From Candidatus Saccharimonadota bacterium (lineage in GTDB: Bacteria > Patescibacteriota > Saccharimonadia > Saccharimonadales > Saccharimonadaceae): a stretch of DNA of 64,000 nucleotides. Made by a program: the position numbers and the translations under genes. Location of the stretch: contig JAFWIX010000008.1 in the NCBI GenBank assembly GCA_017514665.1, forward strand, positions 1 to 64,000, given 5' to 3'. This document shows positions 22,091 through 31,325 of this stretch, piece by piece. Positions within the stretch are counted from its first letter, which is position 1, and every line of letters begins with the position of its first letter. The notes under the pieces were generated by a model. It searched no databases and was not told the origin of the DNA. It saw only the letters and a program-made list of their open reading frames with translations.

Positions 22091-25051
22091 ATGTTTAGTT
22101 TAATACATAAACATAGAGTTATTGGGTCAATTTTGGCTTTGATTTTTGCAGTAGCATTGGCACAGCCGGTGTTTGCGGATTTGACCGAAGAAGAGCAGAC
22201 GATTTTTTCGCAAAACCATGTAGTGTTTTATGAGCCATGCAGTGATACAGGCGACGAAGTGTCTTTGAGCGGAGAAATTTCAATATCTGGTGATACGGCA
22301 GAAGAAAAAGTTTGGTCTGGCCTGACAAGCTTTTTGACGCCGGAGCAAGCGGCGGGGGTTTTGGGCAACATGGCTTATGAGAATGGTACTTACGGTCCGG
22401 TGCGGCGTGAAGGTGGCCAGAGTGGAGATATTTGGAATAGTAGCACTCAGATGGGCATGGGGTTGATTCAGTGGTCGTTTGGTCGCAGGGTAAAACTTTT
22501 GAACTACATAAAATCTCAAGATCAAGAGCTGCTTAAATATTTTGAAGATAGTTCGTTAGGTAATATGTCGGGCGATGATTTTATTGCTAAATATGGCCAT
22601 GAAACCGCAAATAAAATTTATCAATTAGAGCTGCAATATTTGAAACAAGAATTAGATACTGTACCAAAATATCATGGGATTTATGACCAAAAAACGGTAG
22701 ATGCGGCGGCGGATTTTTTCTTGGAACATGTAGAGTTGCCACAAAATATGGTCGCACAGAAGCCGTTGCGACGAGCGTCGGCGGAAAAGATGTACACGAA
22801 ATATAGTGGTAAGACTTTTACTAGTAATGGCGTAGCTTCTTCTACGATAGGAACGCCAGATAGTACCTTGACCGCCAATATAAACAGCAAAGCGTGGGAA
22901 TTGGCAGACCAAACAAGAGAAGCAAGCGCCAAGGGACCGACCGAAGCGTATTTGCAAGCACAGAAATCAGTAAAGTGTCCGAACGATTGCTATAAAAATG
23001 GCGAGAGTTGTGATCGTTTTGTATCGGTAGTGGTGCGAGCGGCTGGTGTGGACAACAATATCCCTTGGGGCGATGTGGCTACGCAAGAAAATTACATGAT
23101 AGCTACGCCAAATATTTATACACGAATTGAAGGCGATGCGGCAAGCGAAGCTATTTATCAACCTGGCGATATTAGAGTAAAAATTGTGAACGGCGTGAGA
23201 AAACATATTGAAATATATGGGCAGAAGGGTGGTAAGGGATATATTTTGTCTGCATCAAACAATGATAGATGGGCGGGATATACAGACTTCTTTGCAGATA
23301 GCGGTGCTGAGTACCATATCTATCGCGTTCAGGGTACGCCAAAGTGCATCGATAGTGGTGATGGCTGCGCGCAAAATAATATGGACTTAGTCGGGACGAC
23401 AATATGTTTGGCGCATCCTTTGGGCACAAAACACGAAGCAAAAGCGTGGTATGGTGGCGCGCCTACGACAACATTTAGGGATGCTATAGATATTGTGTAC
23501 CCCAATCGTAAACGCGATACGCAAGTTGATGCAGGGGCTTCTAGTGATGTGGCTGTAGGCACTGTGGTGAGATATTCTGGCGTCGATAAACAATTCCCGA
23601 AGACCTTGAAAGAAGATTTTGAAGACATAGCAGCCAAAGGTAGCGATGAAACATGGGAAGTATTAAAAAATTTGAGCAAAAATGATTTGCAACCGGGCGA
23701 TATTCCGCTTTATCATAATTCTGGTGGTGGTGAGCATATCTTTATATGGCTGGGAGAAGTAGATGGAGAAGGATACGGTGCGCATGCCTATTATGGCGCT
23801 AGGCAGGGCGAATATTTAGGAATAGAAAAAACTACACTTAAAGACCATTATGAGTATGTGTTAAGAGCAAAAGATGCTAGAAATACTGTCCAAGTGACCA
23901 AAAAAATGTTAGAAAATGCAGGACAAAAAGACGTGATGAATCCAGAAAAACCTTCTGGAGATGACGCTAAGAACACGAGCAATATAAATGCGGCGGCGGT
24001 TGAGTTGGCGTGGCCGCTTGATACTGAACAAAACAAGTATACTTTATTGAAAGGGGGTGATGGAGTGCCAGTATGGCGAGAGTATTATGATTCTATTTAT
24101 CCTAAGAAAAGACAGACTGCAAGCTGGAAAAAAGGCGCAAGTTGCTCGGTATGGGTGTCTAGTGTGTTGATGTATGCTGGAGTGACAAAAAATTTAAGTG
24201 GCTGGAATGATACACCGATACATAGCCCTAAAGGATTAAGTAGAATTTTCCAAAGTAGCAATGATTGGGAAAAAGTAGATGTAAAAAACGCATCAGATTA
24301 TCAACCTGGAGATGTGATGGTTTGGCCGTCAGGACGACGAGGCGGAGAAGGGCATGCGGCAATTTATGTAGAAATTAATGGCAAGGGTTATACTGCGCAA
24401 GCTTCGAAGTATAAATATCAATTTGGTCATATTGTCGACAAAGTGAGAGTGGCCACAGAAGTTTGGCGATACAAAGGAGCAACTTCTAGTGGTGACGATT
24501 GTGACAGTTGTCAACCCGTGGATGGTGATAATGTTGGTTTGAAAAAAGGAGGTATCACATTGAAAGAAGCAAAGCAGTGGATGGAGACCTATAGGCAAGA
24601 GGCCGCAAAAAAGAGACGAGGAAGTTATATGTTTCAGAGTGCGTATGTACTAGATGCTGGCTGTGGTGGTGGTACTCTGAATAATTGCGTAGCGTTTTCG
24701 CAATGGTTTTTGAATAAATATACTTCGATTGGTCCGAGTTGGGCTAACACAGCAAATGGCGATCAAATGGTGAATCGCCTGAAGACTTCTAAAGGATTAA
24801 AAACTGGCAACGAACCAAGACCATATGCAATTTTCAGTACCGGGACTTATAACCATACTGGTGTAGTTATGGGTGTAACTAATAACAGTATAGTAGTCTG
24901 CGAGGCGTCGTGTAGCAGTGGCTATACTAGTTATTGGCCAGGTTGTAGCGAATGGTCGCTCGAAACGGCGAAATCAAAAAGAATGACCTATGCTTATACC
25001 GATGACATTCTGAAGCCAGGAGCTGGTGGAGGTGGTGGAAGTAATTGGTGA
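22091..25051 (+). CDS. Secreted multi-module peptidoglycan hydrolase
   Basis: A 986-residue exported protein. A signal peptide (about 1-29, ending VFA) is followed by a phage-tail-lysozyme-like domain (about 65-250; TPEQAAGVLGNMAYENGTYG and MGMGLIQWSFGRR). Three related NlpC/P60-like modules follow, marked by GESCDRFVSVVVRAAG (Cys307), GASSDVAVGTVVRYSG (Ser485 at the Cys position) and GASCSVWVSSVLMYAG (Cys685), each with a downstream QPGD and a His strand (for example EGHAAIYVEI). A C-terminal CHAP-like domain has NNCVAFSQWF (Cys866) and YNHTGVVMGV. The middle module has lost its nucleophile. The end is Gly-rich. Such enzymes can open cell walls for secretion machines or prey on host wall; which wall is unknown. 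Confidence 0.82.
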   Translation: MFSLIHKHRVIGSILALIFAVALAQPVFADLTEEEQTIFSQNHVVFYEPCSDTGDEVSLSGEISISGDTAEEKVWSGLTSFLTPEQAAGVLGNMAYENGTYGPVRREGGQSGDIWNSSTQMGMGLIQWSFGRRVKLLNYIKSQDQELLKYFEDSSLGNMSGDDFIAKYGHETANKIYQLELQYLKQELDTVPKYHGIYDQKTVDAAADFFLEHVELPQNMVAQKPLRRASAEKMYTKYSGKTFTSNGVASSTIGTPDSTLTANINSKAWELADQTREASAKGPTEAYLQAQKSVKCPNDCYKNGESCDRFVSVVVRAAGVDNNIPWGDVATQENYMIATPNIYTRIEGDAASEAIYQPGDIRVKIVNGVRKHIEIYGQKGGKGYILSASNNDRWAGYTDFFADSGAEYHIYRVQGTPKCIDSGDGCAQNNMDLVGTTICLAHPLGTKHEAKAWYGGAPTTTFRDAIDIVYPNRKRDTQVDAGASSDVAVGTVVRYSGVDKQFPKTLKEDFEDIAAKGSDETWEVLKNLSKNDLQPGDIPLYHNSGGGEHIFIWLGEVDGEGYGAHAYYGARQGEYLGIEKTTLKDHYEYVLRAKDARNTVQVTKKMLENAGQKDVMNPEKPSGDDAKNTSNINAAAVELAWPLDTEQNKYTLLKGGDGVPVWREYYDSIYPKKRQTASWKKGASCSVWVSSVLMYAGVTKNLSGWNDTPIHSPKGLSRIFQSSNDWEKVDVKNASDYQPGDVMVWPSGRRGGEGHAAIYVEINGKGYTAQASKYKYQFGHIVDKVRVATEVWRYKGATSSGDDCDSCQPVDGDNVGLKKGGITLKEAKQWMETYRQEAAKKRRGSYMFQSAYVLDAGCGGGTLNNCVAFSQWFLNKYTSIGPSWANTANGDQMVNRLKTSKGLKTGNEPRPYAIFSTGTYNHTGVVMGVTNNSIVVCEASCSSGYTSYWPGCSEWSLETAKSKRMTYAYTDDILKPGAGGGGGSNW

Positions 25052-25080
25052 TAAAATATAATTAAAATTGAGGAGGTAAA

Positions 25081-25650
25081 ATGGATAATAAAAATTTATA
25101 TAAATCATCAGAAAGTACAAAAGAACCAAGTGGAATGAAATTATTTTGGCAGAATTTGAGCCAAAAACAAAAAATTGGTTTTGTGATTGGTGGTGTGATA
25201 ATTGTGATTTTGTTGGTGATTGGATTTGTGGCGTCGATGAACGCAATGCAAGATCAAAGTGGTAGCGAAAATAACGAAACTGTTAATAGCGGAGAAGAGT
25301 CTTCAGAGGGCGGAAATACAGAAAATGGAGGAGACGATGGCTATATTGATCCTATCAAGACGCCTATAGAGGGAGGTGACGTTAATAATATAGATACTTA
25401 TTTGCCGCATGAAGCAACTATAGAAATTTCACCAGAATTATCTGAAGATGACATTTTTGATATCGAATATAGCATAGACGTAGATAAAAATAATAAAATC
25501 ATTACGATATATCTTTTTGATGAAGATGATGCAGAAGTGCGAGCAAGAGCAGAGGCGTATTTGGCGACAATTCCGGCTGAAGTACTAGAGGGCTACAAAA
25601 TAGAAACAACCGTATTTTATGATGAAGAAAATTCATATAGCGAGGACTAA
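25081..25650 (+). CDS. Single-pass membrane protein with acidic exterior
   Basis: A 189-residue protein after a strong GAGGAGG site, 29 nt downstream of the hydrolase, so in the same operon. Residues 1-32 are cytoplasmic and basic, a hydrophobic helix spans about 33-52 (IGFVIGGVIIVILLVIGFVA), then a Glu/Gly/Ser/Asn-rich linker (about 60-95) leads to a compact acidic domain (about 108-189; ATIEISPELSEDD, NKIITIYLFDEDD, YKIETTVFYDE). No family recognised. The outside domain may be a partner or regulator of the hydrolase, judged only from the neighbourhood. Confidence 0.75.
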   Translation: MDNKNLYKSSESTKEPSGMKLFWQNLSQKQKIGFVIGGVIIVILLVIGFVASMNAMQDQSGSENNETVNSGEESSEGGNTENGGDDGYIDPIKTPIEGGDVNNIDTYLPHEATIEISPELSEDDIFDIEYSIDVDKNNKIITIYLFDEDDAEVRARAEAYLATIPAEVLEGYKIETTVFYDEENSYSED

Positions 25651-25668
25651 AACTGTATTTTAAATTAC

Positions 25669-25697
25669 TTGACGATTTTAAGCATAAGTGGTAATCT
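25669..25697 (+). promoter_or_regulatory. Promoter for 25738 and downstream genes
   Basis: TTGACG (25669-25674), 17-nt spacer, TAATCT (25692-25697) with TG extension; leader about 35 nt with AAAGG before the ATG. Confidence 0.6.
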
Positions 25698-25737
25698 GGA
25701 ATTATACAAGGTCTAATTTTAAAAAGAAAGGTTTGTT

Positions 25738-26103
25738 ATGGACGAAGAAAATGAAGCTTTGATGAGGCAATTCATCGGGCAAATGTTAACGGAAAAAGGT
25801 TTTGGTGATGCGCCTGAAGAAACTTTTGAGCAGATGATAGATGAGCTGGAAGAAAAATTGATTTATTATATTAATCGTAATATTATTGCACAATTGCCTG
25901 CAGAACATCGTCGCAAATTGGACGTTTCGCTAGATGACAATACGGCTAGCTTTGATAGTGTGAATGCCTTGATTGAAGAGTCTGGCATTGATACTGAACC
26001 AATCATTGAACAAACCTTGAAAGAATTTAAAGAACAGTACCTAAAGGGCGAAATGCCTGAAAAAGAACAAAAACAAGAACCGGCGGAAGAAGCCGCAGCA
26101 TAA
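25738..26103 (+). CDS. Hypothetical acidic helical protein
   Basis: A 121-residue soluble protein with no signal or membrane segment. It is acidic and almost entirely helical in prediction by eye: MRQFIGQMLTEKGF, EQMIDELEEKLIYYINRNII, then a loop and TLKEFKEQYLKGEM, ending in a Glu/Ala/Gln tail. Family not recognised; small proteins of this type recur in CPR genomes. It lies 12 nt before the 1316-residue gene and is probably its operon partner, perhaps a cytoplasmic chaperone, although nothing direct shows that. Confidence 0.75.
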   Translation: MDEENEALMRQFIGQMLTEKGFGDAPEETFEQMIDELEEKLIYYINRNIIAQLPAEHRRKLDVSLDDNTASFDSVNALIEESGIDTEPIIEQTLKEFKEQYLKGEMPEKEQKQEPAEEAAA

Positions 26104-26115
26104 TTAGGAGGTAGT

Positions 26116-29100
26116 ATGCCAGGAGAAGCTGAGGGAGGAAATACAAATCCAGAAGGATCTAATCCTACTCCCGAACAAAACAATGGGAACAATGAGTGGA
26201 AAATTTTGGAAGATGTAGATTTTGCTACCGCGGAAGTTACTGAAGAAAGTAAGAAGAATATTGCCGCAGAAAGGGCCAGAGCGAGATTAGAAGCCGAACA
26301 AAAAGAATGGGCTAAAGATCATAAGGTCTTGGGCGATGAAAAAGGCTTGGGGCGAGTATTGAAGTCATTATGGCTCTCTGCTAGGAATACTGGTAAACAT
26401 CTTAAAGAAGATGGTATTGGCAAAACCATTAAAAACACGGCAAAATTTGGTATTGGCCGTGACGTGACGCTTGGTAAGTATGCTGGCGAAGAGTTAAAAG
26501 AAATCAACAAAATTGAAGAAGCGGGCGGTAATATATATACTGGAACTGGAGAAGAAGGAGAAGAGGGAGAAAACGCTGCTGCTTGGCAATCAATGGCGGC
26601 GAGGGTCGCTCTTGCTAGTCAACAGAAAAGAGAAAAAGATAGAGATATATTGTCCAAAAAAGAAGGAGAGGGATTTGAGGAAGACCTCAGCGAAGAGAAT
26701 AAAGATATCAAGGACGAGCTTAAGAAAGTAATAAACAGAGTCAACAGTTTAAATGATGTAGATAAAGACAAACGTGACGAACAATTAAAAGACATAATAG
26801 AGGATTTTGAACAATCAGTCTTTAATGTTCTTGGCGATGACGGCAGAAAGAAGATGAAGAGAGGTAATTATACCTTGGCAGCCAAGAATGTGGCGGAACA
26901 GATATATGATAAGAGAGTAGATGATGAAGCCTTTACTCTTTCAGTAGACCAGATAACAGATTTCCTTGATAAGCAAGTGCATTTTAGTGCTGGTCAAGTA
27001 GAAGCTGGTTTGGCGCAAACAGAAAGTCTGACTACTACTACTAAAGCGGTGATGGATTTGGGGGCCAAAGGCGCTGAAGCTCTTGGTTTGACAGTAGGTG
27101 TCGCTTTGATAATTGGTGGCTTTGCAACTAAGAAAGGCGCGAAGGCGGCATTGATAGCAAGTGGCGTAGGCGCATTGGCTTATGGTGCCGTAGCTGCGGG
27201 TTGGGCCTGGAAGAATGCTGGTAAAAAAGCTGAGAGCGAGATAATATCCGAAAAGAAACAAGCTACACTCGGTGAAGGCTTGGATTATCAATTGTCAGCG
27301 AGTGATGCATTAAAGAGCATGGACGATATTCAGAAGACTTTGGATAAGGGAGAAAACCTAAGCGACGACCAATTGAAGGCTCTAGCAGACATAAAAGCAA
27401 GAATCGCATTGGAAAAAGAAGCCAAGGCGGCAAAGATTACAAAAACCAATGTAGATTTATTTAATTATGCTGATGGTAATGAAGATGCCTTGAAAAATGA
27501 CTTAAAGAATCAATTGGACAGACTGGAGTTGAGCAAAGAAGATTTAGAAAAATTAGAAGGCAGTGATGATGGGAAAGTAGAAGGGTATATAGACACTGCA
27601 GAAGCACCCATAATTAAGCAACTCAAAGAGCAAAGAAATATTGATGTGAAACGCATCAGAAGAAGGCAAAGAGAAGCTGCCTTAGCTGCCGGAATTGTGG
27701 GTACTGCTATTGGTGAAGGTATTGATTTTGCGGAAGCGGGAACTGGTGGCGCAGAGGCACTTTATGACACTACCAGCAACGCTGCTAGTGGCGCCAAAGA
27801 GGCTATAGAAAATCATTTTAACCCCGAAGATGCTGCTGGCGCAGACGATGGAAAAGTTCCGGAGTTTGAAAGTTTTGAAAACTCGTCAATTGAATCTATT
27901 GAGGGCGAACTGGAAGACCCGAGCAATAAAACTGAATATTGGAATAGCGAGGGCGAGCTAAAGCCAGAAGTAACAGAAAAATTAGAAGAACGTTTTGAAG
28001 TTGAAGAAGCATCTAATGCAGATGAAATTGATAAACTAGTTTCTACTACGGGGGAATCACAAAGCGTACAAGAATTTATCGACGATAATCCCGACAAAAT
28101 TACGCATATCAATAACAGACACTGGAGTGGCGGTGATATATCAATTGGTAATCCACGCATTGAAGGTGATGAGTATGTGATAGACGTGACTTCAAGAAGT
28201 GGCGCAGATGTAGATAATATGCAATTTGCGATGTCGGCAAACGAAGACCATCAGATGGATGTGCTTACTGCAGATATTGAGGATAGGCAGATTCGTATTC
28301 CGGTAGATAGTCCAGAGGCGAGTATGTTCTCGACCGACGGCAGAGGTATCACAACCTTTGATGGGCGCTTCGGTGAAATTTTGTCGAATGATGGTAGCGG
28401 CAATATGACAGTTTATAGTACGATTGAAGGTAATGGTGTAGATTCTGTCAGCACGCCAGAAATCGTAGAAGCACATACTTACAACGTGACTGATCCTGCA
28501 ACGAATAAGGAAGTGCAAATTTCCACACCTGGTAGCGAGATTAATGAAGAAGACTTGGCTGCTGGTGGTATCGTAGAAGGCGCTACAGCCACAGTGGATA
28601 GCGAGACAGTTAATAACTGGAGATTAGAAGAAGGTACAACTTACGATAAAAACTTAGATGTCTATAATTTGTCTGGTAAATTGAGTTCAAATAACTTGGG
28701 CCCATCGCTATACAACGGCAATAAGTCAGAAGCAGAAATGTTTGAGGGCTTAATGGGCGGTATTGCAACTTCGCCAGAGCAGACTTCGTTGTGGCAGACG
28801 GCTCTTAATATGGAAGGTGCTAGCAATGTAGATAGCGTCAGCGAGTTGAATGGTTTGGCGAACAACATAGCAAGCGCTAATTCGGCAGAATATATGGCGA
28901 CTATGAATGATACGCAAAATGAAATTCTATCAAGAATGGAAGAAGGTCAAATTGAATCGGTGAACTTTTCCGAGGAGCCGTATACCAGATCTATTTATGA
29001 ATATCCAAATGGCAGTGATGGCACAGTGTTGCAAACTACACCGATTAACGGAACTTCTGGTCACGGCTTGAGACTTTTGGATACTCATGGTAATAATATC

Positions 29101-30066
29101 TTGATGTACGATGAGGCCGGTAACGATATTTCAGGCAATTTGCGCGAAATTTACAATGTGCCAGAAGGTCAAAAGGGTGAGTTTGTAGTACGTTTGGATT
29201 GTGGTGGTCAGATAGTCTGGGTGCCAGAACAAAGTGACGTGACTGTAGGTGAGGTTGTTGGCGGCAGTACTGGTGGCGGTAATAATCCTGGATCTGGCGG
29301 CGGTACCCCAACTCCACCGACTCCACCAGATAATCCAACTCCACCAGAGACTCCTCCAGATAATCCGCCAGACAATCCTCCAGATAATCCACCAGACAAT
29401 CCTCCAGATAATCCACCAGACAATCCTCCAGAAAATCCTCCAGAAAATCCACCAGAAAATCCACCAGAAAACCCACCAGAAGAGATAGAACAAAAGAATC
29501 CTGAAACTGAGGAGAGGATTGCAAACGACGAAGAATTACAGGGTGTTGTAGATAAGGATACTCCGCGAAATGAAGAAGTGACAGAAGATAAGAATCATGA
29601 CGAAGGTGGTGGCGCACAAGAAAATGAATCGACAGGTAGTGCAGAAGAAGCTAGTACGCAGGTCGAAACGGATAGCAAAGAAAGAACGAGCGAAACAACG
29701 CAGGATGACGTAAAAGCAGCTACGGAAGCAAAGAGAAAATCAGAAACAACTTCAGGTGACTCTAGCAGTAAGTCTGATGGCGGCTCCAGTGGTGGATCCG
29801 GTGGTAGCTCTGGTGGCTCCAGTGGCGGTTCCGGCGGTAGCTCTGGTGGCAGCTCTGGTGGCAGCTCTGGTGGCTCCAGTGGTGGATCCGGTGGTAGCTC
29901 TGGTGGCTCCAGTGGCGGTTCCGGCGGTAGCTCTGGTGGCAGCTCTGGTGGCTCCAGTGGCGGTTCTGGCGGTAGCTCTGGTGGTAGCTCTGGTGGCTCT
30001 GACGGCGGAGGCGGTGGTGACTCCGGCAGTAATGAAAGTTCGCAGGAAGGAGGCGAAGGTGAATAA
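26116..30066 (+). CDS. Giant repeat-bearing membrane/surface protein (1316 aa)
   Basis: The protein begins after GGAGG at 26107. Residues 1-310 are charged and helical (many Glu/Lys). A hydrophobic hairpin follows at about 318-365 (ALGLTVGVALIIGGFATKKG then ALIASGVGALAYGAVAAGWA), the only membrane candidate. About 430-540 is coiled-coil-like. From about 640 to 1040 there is a mostly beta, Asn/Gly/Ser-rich part. A proline-rich tract of DNPP and ENPP units (about 1073-1123) and a Gly-Ser tail (about 1220-1300) end the protein. There is no N-terminal signal peptide, so export would need the internal hairpin or another route. No family recognised. Low-complexity tracts vary easily in length. Its neighbours suggest an envelope or host-contact role. 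Confidence 0.78.
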   Translation: MPGEAEGGNTNPEGSNPTPEQNNGNNEWKILEDVDFATAEVTEESKKNIAAERARARLEAEQKEWAKDHKVLGDEKGLGRVLKSLWLSARNTGKHLKEDGIGKTIKNTAKFGIGRDVTLGKYAGEELKEINKIEEAGGNIYTGTGEEGEEGENAAAWQSMAARVALASQQKREKDRDILSKKEGEGFEEDLSEENKDIKDELKKVINRVNSLNDVDKDKRDEQLKDIIEDFEQSVFNVLGDDGRKKMKRGNYTLAAKNVAEQIYDKRVDDEAFTLSVDQITDFLDKQVHFSAGQVEAGLAQTESLTTTTKAVMDLGAKGAEALGLTVGVALIIGGFATKKGAKAALIASGVGALAYGAVAAGWAWKNAGKKAESEIISEKKQATLGEGLDYQLSASDALKSMDDIQKTLDKGENLSDDQLKALADIKARIALEKEAKAAKITKTNVDLFNYADGNEDALKNDLKNQLDRLELSKEDLEKLEGSDDGKVEGYIDTAEAPIIKQLKEQRNIDVKRIRRRQREAALAAGIVGTAIGEGIDFAEAGTGGAEALYDTTSNAASGAKEAIENHFNPEDAAGADDGKVPEFESFENSSIESIEGELEDPSNKTEYWNSEGELKPEVTEKLEERFEVEEASNADEIDKLVSTTGESQSVQEFIDDNPDKITHINNRHWSGGDISIGNPRIEGDEYVIDVTSRSGADVDNMQFAMSANEDHQMDVLTADIEDRQIRIPVDSPEASMFSTDGRGITTFDGRFGEILSNDGSGNMTVYSTIEGNGVDSVSTPEIVEAHTYNVTDPATNKEVQISTPGSEINEEDLAAGGIVEGATATVDSETVNNWRLEEGTTYDKNLDVYNLSGKLSSNNLGPSLYNGNKSEAEMFEGLMGGIATSPEQTSLWQTALNMEGASNVDSVSELNGLANNIASANSAEYMATMNDTQNEILSRMEEGQIESVNFSEEPYTRSIYEYPNGSDGTVLQTTPINGTSGHGLRLLDTHGNNILMYDEAGNDISGNLREIYNVPEGQKGEFVVRLDCGGQIVWVPEQSDVTVGEVVGGSTGGGNNPGSGGGTPTPPTPPDNPTPPETPPDNPPDNPPDNPPDNPPDNPPDNPPENPPENPPENPPENPPEEIEQKNPETEERIANDEELQGVVDKDTPRNEEVTEDKNHDEGGGAQENESTGSAEEASTQVETDSKERTSETTQDDVKAATEAKRKSETTSGDSSSKSDGGSSGGSGGSSGGSSGGSGGSSGGSSGGSSGGSSGGSGGSSGGSSGGSGGSSGGSSGGSSGGSGGSSGGSSGGSDGGGGGDSGSNESSQEGGEGE
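29332..29483 (+). repeat. Tandem 12-bp repeats coding (D/E)NPP
   Basis: About a dozen 12-nt units of the type GATAATCCTCCA or GAAAATCCACCA run in tandem, coding DNPP then ENPP. The units differ mainly at synonymous sites. Frame-neutral changes in copy number are possible. Confidence 0.85.
29776..30003 (+). repeat. Gly-Ser repeat tract with a 90-bp direct duplication
   Basis: The DNA codes repeated GGSSGGS units. A block starting near 29781 is repeated at an offset of exactly 90 bp (for example GGTGGATCCG at 29791 and 29881), identical for about 80 nt. The offset is a multiple of three, so expansion keeps the frame. Confidence 0.85.
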
Positions 30067-30949
30067 AAAATATAAAATTGCGGGTGGACTATTAATATCA
30101 ACTTTAGCAGTAGTAGCACTACCGGCTAGCTCGGTGATGGCGTGGGGGCCAGAACGCAAGATGTTCACTAATGAGGAGCCAGCGACATACCCAGTGTTTA
30201 ATTCGATTAGCAATAATGCTGGGGTGGGTGATGAGCGTGATTTTGTGCGTATTGCGGAAATTTCTACCGATGGCAGCAAAAATCCATACGTGAATAACCT
30301 GAAAGTAGAACCTGGCAAATCGTACGAAGTTTGGATTTTTTATCACAATAATGCTTCAGCGACTTTTAATGACGAGGCGCACAACTATTCAGGTGTAGCG
30401 CGAGACGTAAGAGTGTCTTCTTGGTTCTCGTCGGTAGTTAAGCCCGGCGAAAGAGGTGAAGTAGATGGTAGAATCACCTCGAGTAACGCTAATCCAGAAA
30501 AGGTTTGGGACGAAGCCTATCTGACTTCAGATGAAAATGTATATTTGCATTATCATTTGGCATCGGCAAAAGTTTTGAATGATGATTGGCCGACAGATGG
30601 AGCTGCATTAGCGACAAGCCTATTCTCAGACAAAGGAACATTCATCGGCATAAATGAATTGAATGGTGCGATACCCGGATGTGCTGAATACTCTGGTATG
30701 GTGGTTTACACTCTAGATGCAACCGGAGAAGGTGAACCAACGCCACCAGATACTGAAGAAGTAACAACGCCAAGCGAAATGCCAGAGACTGGTCCAGCCG
30801 AGATTATCATTGCTTCGGTAATTGTGCTAGCAATTATTGGCGGCGGAATTTACTGGTACAAGACTCACAAGGCAGTCAAGAGTACCAAGAGGAAGGTGAC
30901 TACTAGAAAGAAAACCACCAGGAAACCTGTTGCGAAGAAACGCAAATAG
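30059..30949 (+). CDS. MPETG-anchored surface protein
   Basis: A 296-residue exported protein. The GTG at 30059 is chosen: GGAGG lies about 8 nt upstream, and residue 1 opens a proper signal peptide (VNKKYK, hydrophobic core, cleavage near VMA-WGPE). The frame is open further upstream, but only as a shadow of the Gly-Ser tail of the preceding gene, which it overlaps by 8 bp. The mature part (about 30-240) looks like an Ig-like or DUF11-type beta domain. After a Thr/Pro/Glu linker come MPETG (about 242-246), a hydrophobic helix and a Lys/Arg-rich tail, the layout of a sortase substrate. No sortase gene is in the window. Confidence 0.82.
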   Translation: MNKKYKIAGGLLISTLAVVALPASSVMAWGPERKMFTNEEPATYPVFNSISNNAGVGDERDFVRIAEISTDGSKNPYVNNLKVEPGKSYEVWIFYHNNASATFNDEAHNYSGVARDVRVSSWFSSVVKPGERGEVDGRITSSNANPEKVWDEAYLTSDENVYLHYHLASAKVLNDDWPTDGAALATSLFSDKGTFIGINELNGAIPGCAEYSGMVVYTLDATGEGEPTPPDTEEVTTPSEMPETGPAEIIIASVIVLAIIGGGIYWYKTHKAVKSTKRKVTTRKKTTRKPVAKKRK

Positions 30950-30958
30950 TGATATAAT
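30950..30958 (+). promoter_or_regulatory. rplU extended -10
   Basis: TGATATAAT (30950-30958) directly follows the preceding stop codon; the leader carries AAAAGG before the ATG at 30988. Confidence 0.7.
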
Positions 30959-30987
30959 ACCTCTATTATTAACTAAAAGGAAAAGCG

Positions 30988-31296
30988 ATGAAAAAAGCAG
31001 TTGTACTTTTGGGCGGGAAGCAATATCTCGTGCAAGAGAAAGAGACCCTGCAGGTGGACCTCCTCCCGACAGGCACTAAAGAGCTCAAACTGGACGCTTT
31101 ACTGGTGATTGACGGTGACAAGACCACTGTAGGCACGCCTACAGTAAAAGGTGTTGAAGTCAAAGCTAAAGTGGTAGAAGAGAAGGTTTTGGGCGATAAA
31201 ATTAGAGTGATTCACTATAAACCAAAGAAACGTGAACACACCGAGACTGGTCACCGACAGAAATATTCACTTATCGAAATCACCTCGATAAAATAA
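30988..31296 (+). CDS. rplU: 50S ribosomal protein bL21
   Basis: A 102-residue large-subunit protein. The start KKAVVLLGGKQYLVQEKETL and the end IRVIHYKPKKREHTETGHRQ match bL21, including the His/Gln-rich 23S-contacting loop, and the length is normal. In most bacteria rpmA (bL27) follows directly; here a terminator and parA follow instead, so rplU is monocistronic and separated from rpmA. Confidence 0.95.
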   Translation: MKKAVVLLGGKQYLVQEKETLQVDLLPTGTKELKLDALLVIDGDKTTVGTPTVKGVEVKAKVVEEKVLGDKIRVIHYKPKKREHTETGHRQKYSLIEITSIK

Positions 31297-31324
31297 AAAA
31301 GGAGCCTATATAGGCTCCTTTTTT
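31295..31324. terminator. Terminator after rplU
   Basis: AAAAAAGGAGCCTA pairs perfectly with TAGGCTCCTTTTTT around a 2-nt centre; it works in either direction. The parA -10 begins right after it. Confidence 0.9.
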
Positions 31325-31325
31325 G

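Noticed and set aside
29332-29483. CRISPR-like spaced repeats
   Set aside because: The units are contiguous 12-mers in a coding frame giving (D/E)NPP; there are no spacers and no cas genes.
29756-30055. Frame coding Val/Ala/Pro repeats continuous with the MPETG gene
   Set aside because: It is the second frame of the Gly-Ser repeats of the 1316-aa gene; the MPETG gene has a good ribosome-binding site and signal peptide starting at 30059.
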